The position numbers were made by a program, and so were the translations under genes. 55,296 nt of DNA from Deltaproteobacteria bacterium (GTDB taxonomy: Bacteria > Desulfobacterota > Desulfarculia > Adiutricales > Adiutricaceae): NCBI GenBank assembly GCA_031273455.1, contig JAISRZ010000024.1, positions 1 to 55,296 on the forward strand. The letters are read 5' to 3'. Shown here one piece after another: positions 9,065 to 16,667 of this stretch (the stretch's first letter is position 1; each line of letters opens with the position of its first letter). The notes below the pieces were generated by a model that saw only the letters and a list, made by a program, of their open reading frames with translations, was not told the origin of the DNA and did not search any database.

Positions 9065-9296
9065 GCCTAAAACCTAAGATTTCCTTAGGCATTAGCCGCG
9101 GGGGGCTAACCGATTGTTTCGTCCCCTTTAGCGCGTTGGCAGGTCTTCTGGCTCTCGGATCGCCCCAGGCAAGACGCCTTCCCAGAATTTATGACCAGTG
9201 GCGCGATTGTCTTCCCAGTCCCCGATTACAGCGGTGGGTCCGCTCCCGACTTCCACGGGATTCCCTGTTAGGCCATTTATGGCGCCTAACGCTTTT
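9065..9296 (-). promoter_or_regulatory. Cobalamin (AdoCbl/B12) riboswitch
   Basis: Read on the leftward strand, the conserved core is complete. It has the 5' part GGCGCC..GGCC, then CAGGGAATCCCGTGGAAGTC and GGACCCACCGCTGTAATCGG, and finally the B12 box AGCCAGAAGACCTGCC (9153-9138). Downstream, TTAGCC-CCCCGC-GGCTAA (about 9092-9109) fits the P13/L13 hairpin that makes the kissing-loop switch. The attenuator terminator follows. It controls the amidohydrolase-cobN transcript and should turn it off when cobalamin is plentiful. Confidence 0.93.
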
Positions 9297-9302
9297 GGGC
9301 TA

Positions 9303-9330
9303 AATATACCAAGTTAAGAAAAAATTACAA
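9303..9330 (-). promoter_or_regulatory. Promoter of the B12 riboswitch transcript
   Basis: On the leftward strand TTGTAA (9330-9325), a 16 bp spacer and TATATT (9308-9303) lie just before the riboswitch core, which places the transcript start near 9296. Confidence 0.55.
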
Positions 9331-9482
9331 GCGAAGTGACCCGGTTTACCCGCCTATCAATCGCCTATTAATCGGGACGTTTTCGCCACCCCCAGCATTA
9401 AGCGTCTTATCAGCTATAAAAGCTCTGACTTTAAATGTTTAGCGCTTATTTTAGTGTCTAAGGGATAGCTATATTTACTGTC

Positions 9483-10139
9483 TTAGCTAAAAAACTGGAC
9501 AAAATCATCGTATAACATATCGTTATCGACTATGTAAGACATATGATCATGGCCCTTAATGATTTTTAACTCGGCCTGAGGCAAGGCTTTAGCGATGGCC
9601 GGAAAGATCTTCGGCTTAAAAATATCGTTTTCCCCGGCCACCACTAGGGCGGGGACCTTAATCTCCGCCAAGCTGGCCAATTGGATATCCGGCTCTTTGA
9701 GCATCAAGGCTAAAACTGGGCTATCGTCCTTAGCGATGATGGATTTAACTATTTCTCGGCCCTCGTCCGTAAAGTCCTGGGGGTTTAAGTTTAAGCCCAA
9801 AAGGGCCACCCGGTTAAGAACCTCCAACCGCTTAAGCCCCAAAAGAACGGCGATGATAGCCCCATCGCTAAAGCCGATGATATTGACCTGGCCTAAACCT
9901 AACTCTTGAATAAAGCTATAAACGTCCTCGGCCATGAGGGCGTAGGAGATATCCCCTGTTTTTTCGCTTTCCCCTTGGGCCCGGCTGTCCAGGGCGTAAA
10001 CAGTGAAGCGGTTGGCTAATTTACCGGCGATTTTATCGAAAATATGATGATCTTCGCTGTTGCCGTGAAGAAGGATCAAAGGCGAACCCGCGCCGGTTTT
10101 CTCATAAAACAATCGCGCCCCATTAACTTTAATAAACAT
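9483..10139 (-). CDS. Alpha/beta hydrolase
   Basis: A 218-residue single-domain alpha/beta-hydrolase fold protein. LILLHGNSED gives the oxyanion HG motif, GFSDG carries nucleophile S91, GENDIF carries D172, and KGHDH carries H197 as the likely catalytic histidine. There is no signal peptide, so it is probably cytoplasmic. It begins 36 bp after the last of three secreted paralogues on the same strand and may be the final gene of that operon. Its ribosome binding site is weak. The substrate cannot be named; esterase or C-C hydrolase activity are both possible. Confidence 0.8.
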   Translation of the reverse strand: MFIKVNGARLFYEKTGAGSPLILLHGNSEDHHIFDKIAGKLANRFTVYALDSRAQGESEKTGDISYALMAEDVYSFIQELGLGQVNIIGFSDGAIIAVLLGLKRLEVLNRVALLGLNLNPQDFTDEGREIVKSIIAKDDSPVLALMLKEPDIQLASLAEIKVPALVVAGENDIFKPKIFPAIAKALPQAELKIIKGHDHMSYIVDNDMLYDDFVQFFS

Positions 10140-10175
10140 CGGATCTAGACTCGCCTTGAAAATTATGGTTGAAGA

Positions 10176-10979
10176 TTATTTCCCTTTGATCGCGGGACTA
10201 AGCAAAATGTATTTGGTAATTATGTCAACGTTTACGCATTCAGGCGCTTCAAAACCCATAAGCGTTTGAACGTTTTCCACGAATATTTTAACTCTTTTGT
10301 TAAAATTTTTCTCTTCGGTAAAAAAGTCATCCAACTCGTTATCCAACACAAATGATTCGACCTTACCATTCATGTCGATAACCGCGTACAGGGAATCGCC
10401 TTCCTCTATCCCGGTGAAGACGCCTTCATAAACGGCGAAATTCAAGACTTTTTTCGGGCAGGCCAGGTACTCGGGCGAAGATTTGATCACGGTCAAATCC
10501 TGATAATAGGCCACTCTGACATTGCCCGAAAGATCGTAAATATGGCCATCAATGATCGCGAAGGCCTGGTTAATAAGGATGGTTTTTAACTCGCTATTAC
10601 CCTTTAGCCGACCGGCGATAAAATTGGAGCTCTTGGCCAAATCAATGGGGCTATCGAAAACGATCTTGCCCTGGTCCGAGGTCACAACGAGTTTATCCAG
10701 GGATTTAAAAGCTTTCTTGTTTTTTAGAGCCTCAAGGTCAATAAAGAAGGTGAAAATCACGGTATCGCCGGTTGGGTCGTCAAACAACCTCGCCCCAGGC
10801 CAAAAAGGCAGATCCAACTCGTCTATAGTTCGCGCGGTCTGAGCGGGAGAGCTTTGGGCCCAAGCCGCCGGGCTAATAGCTGAGCCTAGGCCCACGAACA
10901 ATAACAAGATTAACCCCAAAATTAACCCCATGATTAACCTCATGATTAATTTTTGAGCCACCAGCGTCTTCTTTTCCAT
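10176..10979 (-). CDS. Secreted hypothetical protein, tandem paralogue 3 of 3
   Basis: A 267-residue protein of no recognised family. A long signal peptide ends at AWA-Q (after residue 41). The mature part is shared with the two upstream genes, for example DLPFWPGARLF, TSDQGKIVFDSPIDLAKSSNF, YEGVFTGIEEGD and a C-terminal ITKYILLSPAIKGK. The signal peptide is longer than in its sisters because of a short in-frame expansion of a 12 bp unit (attaaccccatg-like), giving a repeated LIM/LIL pattern. The start is fixed by a GAGGT ribosome binding site shared by all three genes. It is probably periplasmic or surface-exposed. Function unknown. Confidence 0.7.
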   Translation of the reverse strand: MEKKTLVAQKLIMRLIMGLILGLILLLFVGLGSAISPAAWAQSSPAQTARTIDELDLPFWPGARLFDDPTGDTVIFTFFIDLEALKNKKAFKSLDKLVVTSDQGKIVFDSPIDLAKSSNFIAGRLKGNSELKTILINQAFAIIDGHIYDLSGNVRVAYYQDLTVIKSSPEYLACPKKVLNFAVYEGVFTGIEEGDSLYAVIDMNGKVESFVLDNELDDFFTEEKNFNKRVKIFVENVQTLMGFEAPECVNVDIITKYILLSPAIKGK

Positions 10980-11044
10980 AACAACCTCGTTTTAAAAATT
11001 AATGTTGACGACCCATCAATCCTTTAAACTACATAACTTGAACA

Positions 11045-11830
11045 TTATTTCCCTTTGACCGCGGGACTAAGCGCAATATATTTGGTTATTTTTACTACGT
11101 TTACGCATTCAGGCGCATCAAAACCTAAAAGAGATCTAACGTTTTCCACGATGATTTTAACTCTTTTATTAAAATTTTTCTCATCGGTAAAAAAGTCAGC
11201 CACCTCGTTATCCAACATAAATGATTCGACTTTACCTTTAATGTTGATATCCGCGTACAGGTAATCGCCTTCCTCTAACCCGGTGAAGACGCCTTCATAA
11301 ACGGCGAAGTCCAAGACTTTGTCCGGGCAAGTTAGGCGTTCGGGCGAAGACATGATCAGGGTTAAATTCTGATAATTGGCCACTCTAACGTTGCCCGAAA
11401 GATCGTAACTTAGGCCATCAATGACCCCAACAGCCTGTTTAATAAAGAGGGTTTTTAACCCGTGGGAGCCATTTAGTCGACCGGAGATAAAATTGGAGCT
11501 CTTAGCCAGATCAATGGGGCTATCGAAAACGATCTCGCCCTGGTCCGAGGTCACGGTCAGTTTTTCCAGGGATTTAAAAGCTTTAACGTCTTTTAGAGCT
11601 TTAATGTCAATCAGAAAGGTGAAAGTCACGGTTTCGCCGGTGGGGTCGTTAAACAATCTATCCCCAGGCCAAAAAGGCAGATCTAACGTTTCTATAACTT
11701 GCGCGTTATTGGCGGGAGCGGAAGCTATTTGGGCCCAAGCCGCCGGGCTAATCGCCCAACCTAGGCCTACAAACAAAACCAAGATTAACCCCAAGATTAA
11801 ATTTTTGTACAAAAACGTCTTCTTTTCCAT
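11045..11830 (-). CDS. Secreted hypothetical protein, tandem paralogue 2 of 3
   Basis: A 261-residue protein with a signal peptide cleaved after an AWA motif, and a mature domain collinear with its two neighbours. Strongly shared blocks are DLPFWPGDRLF, a KAFKSLEKLTVTSDQGEIVF segment, and YEGVFTGLEEGDYLYADI. Two mature cysteines (in the positions of CPDK and PECV) are conserved in the paralogues and could form a disulfide. It is 65 bp from the next paralogue with the same ribosome binding site. No family or function recognised. Confidence 0.7.
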   Translation of the reverse strand: MEKKTFLYKNLILGLILVLFVGLGWAISPAAWAQIASAPANNAQVIETLDLPFWPGDRLFNDPTGETVTFTFLIDIKALKDVKAFKSLEKLTVTSDQGEIVFDSPIDLAKSSNFISGRLNGSHGLKTLFIKQAVGVIDGLSYDLSGNVRVANYQNLTLIMSSPERLTCPDKVLDFAVYEGVFTGLEEGDYLYADINIKGKVESFMLDNEVADFFTDEKNFNKRVKIIVENVRSLLGFDAPECVNVVKITKYIALSPAVKGK

Positions 11831-11892
11831 AATAACCTCGTTAAAAAAATAATATTAACGCCCATTAGCCAGAGAATTACATAACTTGAATA

Positions 11893-12663
11893 TTATTTTC
11901 CTTTGATCGCGGGACTAAGCAAAATATATTTAGTTATTCTTTCAGAGTCTAGGCACTCATTCGAATCATAATCATCAAGGGCTCTTAATTTTTCGACGAA
12001 AATTTTTACTTTTTTGTTATAATTTTTCTCGTCGGAAAAAAAGTCCGCCACCTCATTATCCACCAAAAATGAGTCGACCTTACCTTTCATGTCGATATTC
12101 GCGTGCAGGTAATCGCCTTCCTCAATCCCGGTGAAGACGCCTTCATAAATGGCGAAATCCAAGACTTTGTTCGGGCAAGCTAGGTACTCGGGCGAAGACT
12201 TAAACACGGTAATATCCTGGTAATTAACCGCTCTGATATGGCCCGTAAGATCGTAACTCTGGCCATCAATGACCCCAACGGCCTGGTTAATAAGGACGGT
12301 TCTTAAGTCGTGGGTGAGCGTTAGCCTACCAAAGATAAAATTAGAGGACTTAGCCAGATCAAATGGGCCATTAAAGACGATCTCGCCCTTATCCGAGGTC
12401 ACGGTGAGTTTATCGAGCGATTTAAAGGTCTTGTTTTTTAGACCTTTAATGTCCAAGATGAAGGTGAATGACACGGTCGAAGAATCGGGAAATAACCTGC
12501 CCCCAAACCACAAAGGCAGATCCTCCTCAATTATGGCCACTGGGGGCTGGGCGGGAGAGCTTTGGGCCCAAACCGCCGGGCTAATAGCCCAACCTAGACC
12601 AACGAACAATACTAAGATTAACCCCAAGATTAAATTTAGTTTCACAAAAGCCTTCTTTTCCAT
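11893..12663 (-). CDS. Secreted hypothetical protein, tandem paralogue 1 of 3
   Basis: A 256-residue protein and the first gene of the leftward cluster of three. The signal peptide ends at AVWA-Q (residue 33/34). The mature domain keeps the family pattern (LPLWFGGRLF, TSDKGEIVFNGPFDLAKSSNF, YEGVFTGIEEGDYLHANI). It is the most diverged copy toward the C-terminus (DDYDSNECLDSERITKYI). A TATAAT-like -10 lies 24 bp upstream, so transcription of the cluster probably starts here. Function unknown. Repeated duplication suggests selection for dosage or variation. Confidence 0.7.
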   Translation of the reverse strand: MEKKAFVKLNLILGLILVLFVGLGWAISPAVWAQSSPAQPPVAIIEEDLPLWFGGRLFPDSSTVSFTFILDIKGLKNKTFKSLDKLTVTSDKGEIVFNGPFDLAKSSNFIFGRLTLTHDLRTVLINQAVGVIDGQSYDLTGHIRAVNYQDITVFKSSPEYLACPNKVLDFAIYEGVFTGIEEGDYLHANIDMKGKVDSFLVDNEVADFFSDEKNYNKKVKIFVEKLRALDDYDSNECLDSERITKYILLSPAIKGK

Positions 12664-12686
12664 AACAACCTCGTTTAAAAATTAAT

Positions 12687-12692
12687 ATTATA
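12687..12692 (-). promoter_or_regulatory. Possible -10 element of the secreted-paralogue operon
   Basis: The leftward strand reads TATAAT 24 bp before the start of the first paralogue. No good -35 is seen at the usual distance, so the promoter may need an activator. Confidence 0.35.
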
Positions 12693-12740
12693 GATCTATC
12701 AACATTTAGAACGATATAACTTAGCGGTCAAGGGGGGCGG

Positions 12741-12836
12741 CCTGGTTCCGTTAAGACCTAGTTCCGTTACGGCCTTGATCCGTTACGGCCTGGATCCGTT
12801 ACGACCTCGTTCCGTTACGACCTGGATCCGCGAAAC
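12741..12836. repeat. Six-copy 16 bp tandem repeat
   Basis: Six head-to-tail 16 bp units based on CCTGGATCCGTTACGA, with two recurring variants at positions 5-6 (GTTCC or GATCC). The last copy is degenerate after CCTGGATCCG. The repeat lies in the gap between the secreted paralogues and the first tssB-like gene. Confidence 0.85.
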
Positions 12837-13199
12837 TCGGCTCTTTGTCCAGGCCATATCCCTGGCCTAAACTCCAAGGCGCGTTCCAGTCGCGGACGCT
12901 GACGCCAGCGTCAAGGGCCCTTCGGGCGAACGTTTCGCTTAAAGGCTAGCTTAAGAGCTTATGGGTTACGAGGCTAAACTTTGGCCCCACTATACCATAC
13001 TTACGCCTAAGGCTCGCTAATTATTCCGCTTTAAACTATCCGCGACGCGAGACGCTCGGTTTACCAGGCGTATTTAACGAATACTTCCGCCCCCTCGGAA
13101 AAATTGTGGTATATATTATTTTTTGACAAAATGAAGTCGCCTAAAAGTAGGGGGCTTAGTGGTTTTGTCCAGCTTAATCCCCATTATTATTGGTCCGCC
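12837..13199. other. Spacer upstream of the first orphan tssB-like gene
   Basis: No gene or clear promoter is seen. A TTGACA at 13123-13128 lacks a -10 at the proper distance. The downstream frame is open back to 13104 (TTG), but that part has no similarity to the family. Confidence 0.35.
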
Positions 13200-13709
13200 A
13201 TGCTCAAACCCCGACCACAGGTCAAAGAACGCGTCACCTTAACCTACAAGACCAAAGCCAGCGACAGTTCTGGCCAGGAACTGGAGTTGCCCTTTAAGAT
13301 CCTGGTCTGTGGCGATTTTAGCCATTCCGCCGGTGACTTACCCTTGGAGGTAAGGCCAACCATAATGGTCAGTAAAGAAAACTTTGATCAGGTGGTTAAG
13401 GGCCTAAACATCAAGCTGGATATGGTCAAGGAAAACCACCTGGCCCCGAACGCCCAAGAACCCTTAAAGCTTAGCCTTAGCTTTAACTCCCTAGATGATT
13501 TTGAGCCCAAACGGTTAGCGGAAAGCAGTGAGCCTTTAAATAAGCTCTTAACTTTAGTCGACTCCCTGGCCCGGACCAAAATAATCTTTCTCAATAGGCC
13601 CAATCTTTTAGATAAAATAAAGGCCATCAACCTGGTTCCCAGCCGTAAAGAAGGTTTAGTCCAAGAGGTTAAGGCTTGGCTGGATAAGGAGTCTTCCCCG
13701 GCCAAGTGA
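13200..13709 (+). CDS. Divergent orphan TssB-like sheath protein
   Basis: A 169-residue TssB/VipA (ImpB) family protein. The start at ATG 13200 is chosen because it aligns VKERVTLTYKT with the start region of the other three copies. It has no good ribosome binding site, and in-frame starts at 13104 (TTG) and 13131 are possible. The TssB fold is visible as ELPFKILVCGDFS, RPTIMVSKENFDQVVKGL, and LDDFEPKRLAES. It resembles the copy at 18976 more than TssB1 or TssB2, and like that copy has no TssC beside it. TssB and TssC together form the contractile sheath. An orphan could be a variant sheath subunit, a regulator or a decaying copy. Confidence 0.75.
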   Translation: MLKPRPQVKERVTLTYKTKASDSSGQELELPFKILVCGDFSHSAGDLPLEVRPTIMVSKENFDQVVKGLNIKLDMVKENHLAPNAQEPLKLSLSFNSLDDFEPKRLAESSEPLNKLLTLVDSLARTKIIFLNRPNLLDKIKAINLVPSRKEGLVQEVKAWLDKESSPAK

Positions 13710-14594
13710 CCCCGGCTTAAGCGAGCCAAGGTCACTTTTCTTTAATGGTCTAAACCGCGATGACCCCCGGATAATAACCTCTCTTCTTTCCATAATTACC
13801 CTAACGTTAGCCAAAACAACCTTTTTAGCCAAGCGTAACGGCCCCAAGCTTAATTGATTAATCGCGCCGAGCGACCGCCTAATAGCAGCGTCTCCATCCT
13901 TACGACTTACTCCCCCCAAAAAAGCCCTTTTAGAATAAGGAAAATCACGTCTTTATTAGAGCGTAAAAATCCTTAAAACCCCCAAAAGACCAGACCAAAA
14001 TTTGGCCTCCTTTAGCGAATGAGGCGTATTTGGCTAGTTAAAGATAATTATTGACGAATATATTTTCGCTTAATGGTTGACAACGCCAAAAAGCCCCTGT
14101 AAAATCCAATTGAAATTGAAACTCATTCTTAATTTCTTTTTTGGCCCAAGCCTAAATATCATTTTCGTTAAGGAAAACACCAAAAGGCGCGTATTTTGGG
14201 CGCGGGCGCGAAAAAGCCTGGCTTAGCCTCAAACAACCTGGATCAACCATTAACCGGAGGGAACGACCCCATCAAAAGAAAAGTGAAGAACAAAAAATGA
14301 TAGCCGACATAGCTAACTTTCGACCATCACAACTGTAAAATTAAATAGAAATTAAAAATTGATAACACTAAAAAATAAGTTAAAACCTAAAATCTTATAA
14401 CTAATAGTTTTATCGTTTTTTTCGGTCGTCAGAGTCAATTCTTAAAGCCGTTTAATTTTTATCGCCTCAATTATAAGCCGACAGTTGTGATTACCAGCGT
14501 TTATTAAAATTATCCGCTACTTAACAACTTTATAGCTTGCGATCGCGAAATTGTCATAACTAGTGACGATTATCGTTGATATTCACGAGGAATT
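13710..14594. other. AT-rich regulatory gap before the periplasmic binding protein
   Basis: An 885 bp gap without a credible gene. It holds one of the shared promoter-plus-operator elements (14077-14127), about 470 bp before the next gene, so either the leader is long or a second promoter lies nearer the gene. Confidence 0.4.
14077..14127 (+). promoter_or_regulatory. Promoter with Fur-box-like operator (site A)
   Basis: TTGACA at 14077-14082, a 17 bp spacer, TAAAAT at 14100-14105, then the imperfect 19 bp palindrome ATTGAAATTGAAACTCATT at 14109-14127 over the predicted start. The same layout recurs at 20371, 45525, 50473 and 54460. It points at the periplasmic binding protein gene. Confidence 0.6.
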
Positions 14595-15710
14595 ATGAAA
14601 TTCAAAACCTTGTTACTTACGTTACCGGCTTTATTGTTAGTTTGTCTAAGTTCGCCCGCGAAGGCCGAGACCTTCACCGTTTTTTATAATCCCTACGACA
14701 CCACTTCTTTTCAGGCCATTATCAGCGATGAGCTGAAATTGTGGAAAAAGTACGTCCCGGAAAACGTGATTATGGACTTCAAGGCCGCCCCGGATGACGA
14801 GACCATTTCTCGGGCGATGCTCAAGGGCATTGGGGCCGTCGCCTTTATGGGCTTAACGCACGCCACCTTAATGAACGATAACCCTAACGGCGTGAAACTT
14901 AAGTTTGTGGCTTCTTTAGGCATGTCCGAGGGTAAGCGCTGCAACTCATTATTAGCCAAAAACGCCAACTCTAAAGTCCAACGTTTAGGGGACATGACTA
15001 GCTGGATCAGCGATGTCACCGTGGCCACGCCCGCGGGCAGCGACTCGGACTTGTATTTACGTCGTTTATTTAGTGAGCATAATGTCCGGCCCAAAGATTA
15101 CGTCATCTTGTCCAACGCGGATTTTCTTGGGGACTTAAAGGACTCAATGTACGATCTCGTCTCCGTTTGTGAGCCCGTGGCCTCCTCCTTAAAAGAGCAA
15201 AGCGCTTACCGCTACATTGTGGATAATGATCAATATAAGAGCTTTGATTTAGGCGTTTTAGTCATGCGGACGGATTTTTACGAGAACAATCAGGAAGTGG
15301 CCAAAGCCCTTATCCGGGGGGAACTGGAGGCCCAACGCTTTATGTTGGATCCAGCCAATCACCAAAGAGTCATTAAGCTCATCGCCAATCGCCTTGAAGA
15401 TTACGACCCAGCCGTTCTCTGGCAAGCGATCTATGGCCGAGTCCCGGAAGGCGAAGATGATATTCGGGAGTGGAAATCCTTCTATTTTGGCGATAAAGAA
15501 AGGGAAGCCATTGAGTCCACCACGCCATTTTTATACTCGGAAAGACTCATTAGCGCCTCTAGGTTAGCCGAAGGGGTGATTGATGACTCCATCGCTCGGG
15601 TGGTTTACGTGGAAGACGTGGCCCCCATTGAGCAAGACTCGGTCTTGGGCTTTATTCGCGGGAACAAAAAGGCTAACCCCTTCCGCTCCAACATCAGGGC
15701 CATTCAGTAA
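14595..15710 (+). CDS. Periplasmic substrate-binding protein, PhnD/NMT1-like
   Basis: A 371-residue protein. The signal peptide ends at AKA-E (residue 24/25). The rest looks like a type 2 periplasmic binding protein of the phosphonate/taurine/nitrate class (PhnD, SsuA or NMT1-like): a central GAVAFMGLTHATLM, VATPAGSDSDLYLRRLFSEH and a hinge-like LGVLVMRTDFYENN. The start has a GAGGA ribosome binding site. There is no ABC permease or ATPase nearby. It sits inside the T6SS cluster and behind a Fur-box-like operator, so it may bind a nutrient or metal complex linked to T6SS activity, or act as a sensor. The ligand is unknown. Confidence 0.7.
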   Translation: MKFKTLLLTLPALLLVCLSSPAKAETFTVFYNPYDTTSFQAIISDELKLWKKYVPENVIMDFKAAPDDETISRAMLKGIGAVAFMGLTHATLMNDNPNGVKLKFVASLGMSEGKRCNSLLAKNANSKVQRLGDMTSWISDVTVATPAGSDSDLYLRRLFSEHNVRPKDYVILSNADFLGDLKDSMYDLVSVCEPVASSLKEQSAYRYIVDNDQYKSFDLGVLVMRTDFYENNQEVAKALIRGELEAQRFMLDPANHQRVIKLIANRLEDYDPAVLWQAIYGRVPEGEDDIREWKSFYFGDKEREAIESTTPFLYSERLISASRLAEGVIDDSIARVVYVEDVAPIEQDSVLGFIRGNKKANPFRSNIRAIQ

Positions 15711-15755
15711 AGAGACATCTTTTTTGGCTAGCTTTAGTTGTTATTAGAGTCATAT

Positions 15756-15790
15756 TTGACGCGGTTAGACGAAAAGTCTCTCCGCGTCAA
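15756..15790 (+). terminator. Extended hairpin after binding-protein gene
   Basis: A 9 bp outer stem TTGACGCGG/CCGCGTCAA with an inner AGAC/GTCT stem and a GAAAA loop, 45 bp after the stop codon. There is no T run, so it is either a weak terminator, an mRNA 3' stabiliser or a protein-binding site. Confidence 0.4.
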
Positions 15791-15931
15791 TAAAACCTTG
15801 ATAAAGATAATCTTACGTCAAAGAGCGTAAGCTTTTGCGATTGGCCAAGTAACATCAACCCTTAATTTCTTTAGCGCTTTTAGACATTGTCTAGCTAAAA
15901 ATTATTTCTTTATTATTGACATTTATTTGTC

Positions 15932-15962
15932 TTGACTTAAGGCCCTTGACTCTGTTTATATT
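15932..15962 (+). promoter_or_regulatory. Possible promoter of tssB1-tssC1-hcp1
   Basis: TTGACT (15932-15937), then TTTATATT with an effective spacer of 17-19 bp, 138 bp before tssB1. Nearby TTGACA/TTGACT copies make the exact choice uncertain. No Fur-box-like site was seen here. Confidence 0.3.
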
Positions 15963-16099
15963 TACTTAACAAAAGCGTTTTGGCCAACGCGTTTTCCCGT
16001 TAAACGACTATTACATAATTTATTATAAGTCCCTATCATAAAAGCGTTTTTAACGCTGTGAAGTTTAAAGTTCTAATCCAACACTGAAAAGGAAGAGTT

Positions 16100-16594
16100 A
16101 TGGCTGACTCCCCAACTGTCGCCCCAAAAGAGCGGGTCAACATAGTTTACAAGTCCGCGACCGACGGCGCCCAAGCTGAGGTTGAGCTCCCCAATAAGAC
16201 TTTGGTCGTGGGCGATTTCACCTTAAAGGCCGACGACCGCCAATTGGAAGACCGTAGCACCATCGCCGTCAACAAGGACAATTTCGACGATGTGCTTAAA
16301 GGTCAAGGCCTTAGCCTCGACTTTGTCGTCCCCAACAAACTTTCCGATGATCCCGAGGCCTCGTCCCCGGTTCACTTGGAGTTCCAAAGCTTAAAGGACT
16401 TTGAGCCCGACCAAGTGGCCAAAGCCGTCCCGGAGTTAAGAGACTTACTGGACGTCCGGGAAGCTTTGAAGGCCCTTAAAGGCCCTCTGGCCAATGTGCC
16501 GGATTTTCGGAAGAAGATCCAGGAAATCATTAAGGATGACTCCGCTCGGGCTCAGCTCTTAAGCGCTTTGGAGCTTGAGGACAAAAAGGCTTAA
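16100..16594 (+). CDS. tssB: T6SS sheath small subunit TssB1 (VipA/ImpB)
   Basis: A 164-residue TssB of normal length. Family blocks are KERVNIVYKS, ELPNKTLVVGDFT, RSTIAVNKDNFDDVLKGQGLSL and SLKDFEPDQVAKAVPEL. It pairs with TssC to build the cytoplasmic contractile sheath around the Hcp tube. An AAAGGAAGAG ribosome binding site fixes the start. It is the first gene of module 1 (tssB1-tssC1-hcp1), with tssC1 73 bp downstream. It differs from TssB2 at about 20 of 160 positions, so the module was duplicated and both copies have stayed under selection. Confidence 0.95.
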   Translation: MADSPTVAPKERVNIVYKSATDGAQAEVELPNKTLVVGDFTLKADDRQLEDRSTIAVNKDNFDDVLKGQGLSLDFVVPNKLSDDPEASSPVHLEFQSLKDFEPDQVAKAVPELRDLLDVREALKALKGPLANVPDFRKKIQEIIKDDSARAQLLSALELEDKKA

Positions 16595-16667
16595 CCTAAG
16601 CTCTTTTCACCTTTAATCACAGCCAATGCCCCTTTTAGTTTTGGGGTGAACAATAAACGAGGAATCC

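Larger units (their letters stand above)
15711..16099. other. Gap between binding protein and tssB1
   Basis: Contains the long hairpin at 15756-15790 and a cluster of TTGACA/TTGACT boxes at 15916-15951. No open frame. Confidence 0.4.

Noticed and set aside
12741-12836. CRISPR array
   Set aside because: The units are contiguous 16 bp tandem repeats without spacers, and no cas genes are present.
13104-13199. N-terminal extension of the first orphan TssB from a TTG codon
   Set aside because: The extra 32 residues have no counterpart in the other three TssB copies and no ribosome binding site; ATG 13200 aligns with the family start.
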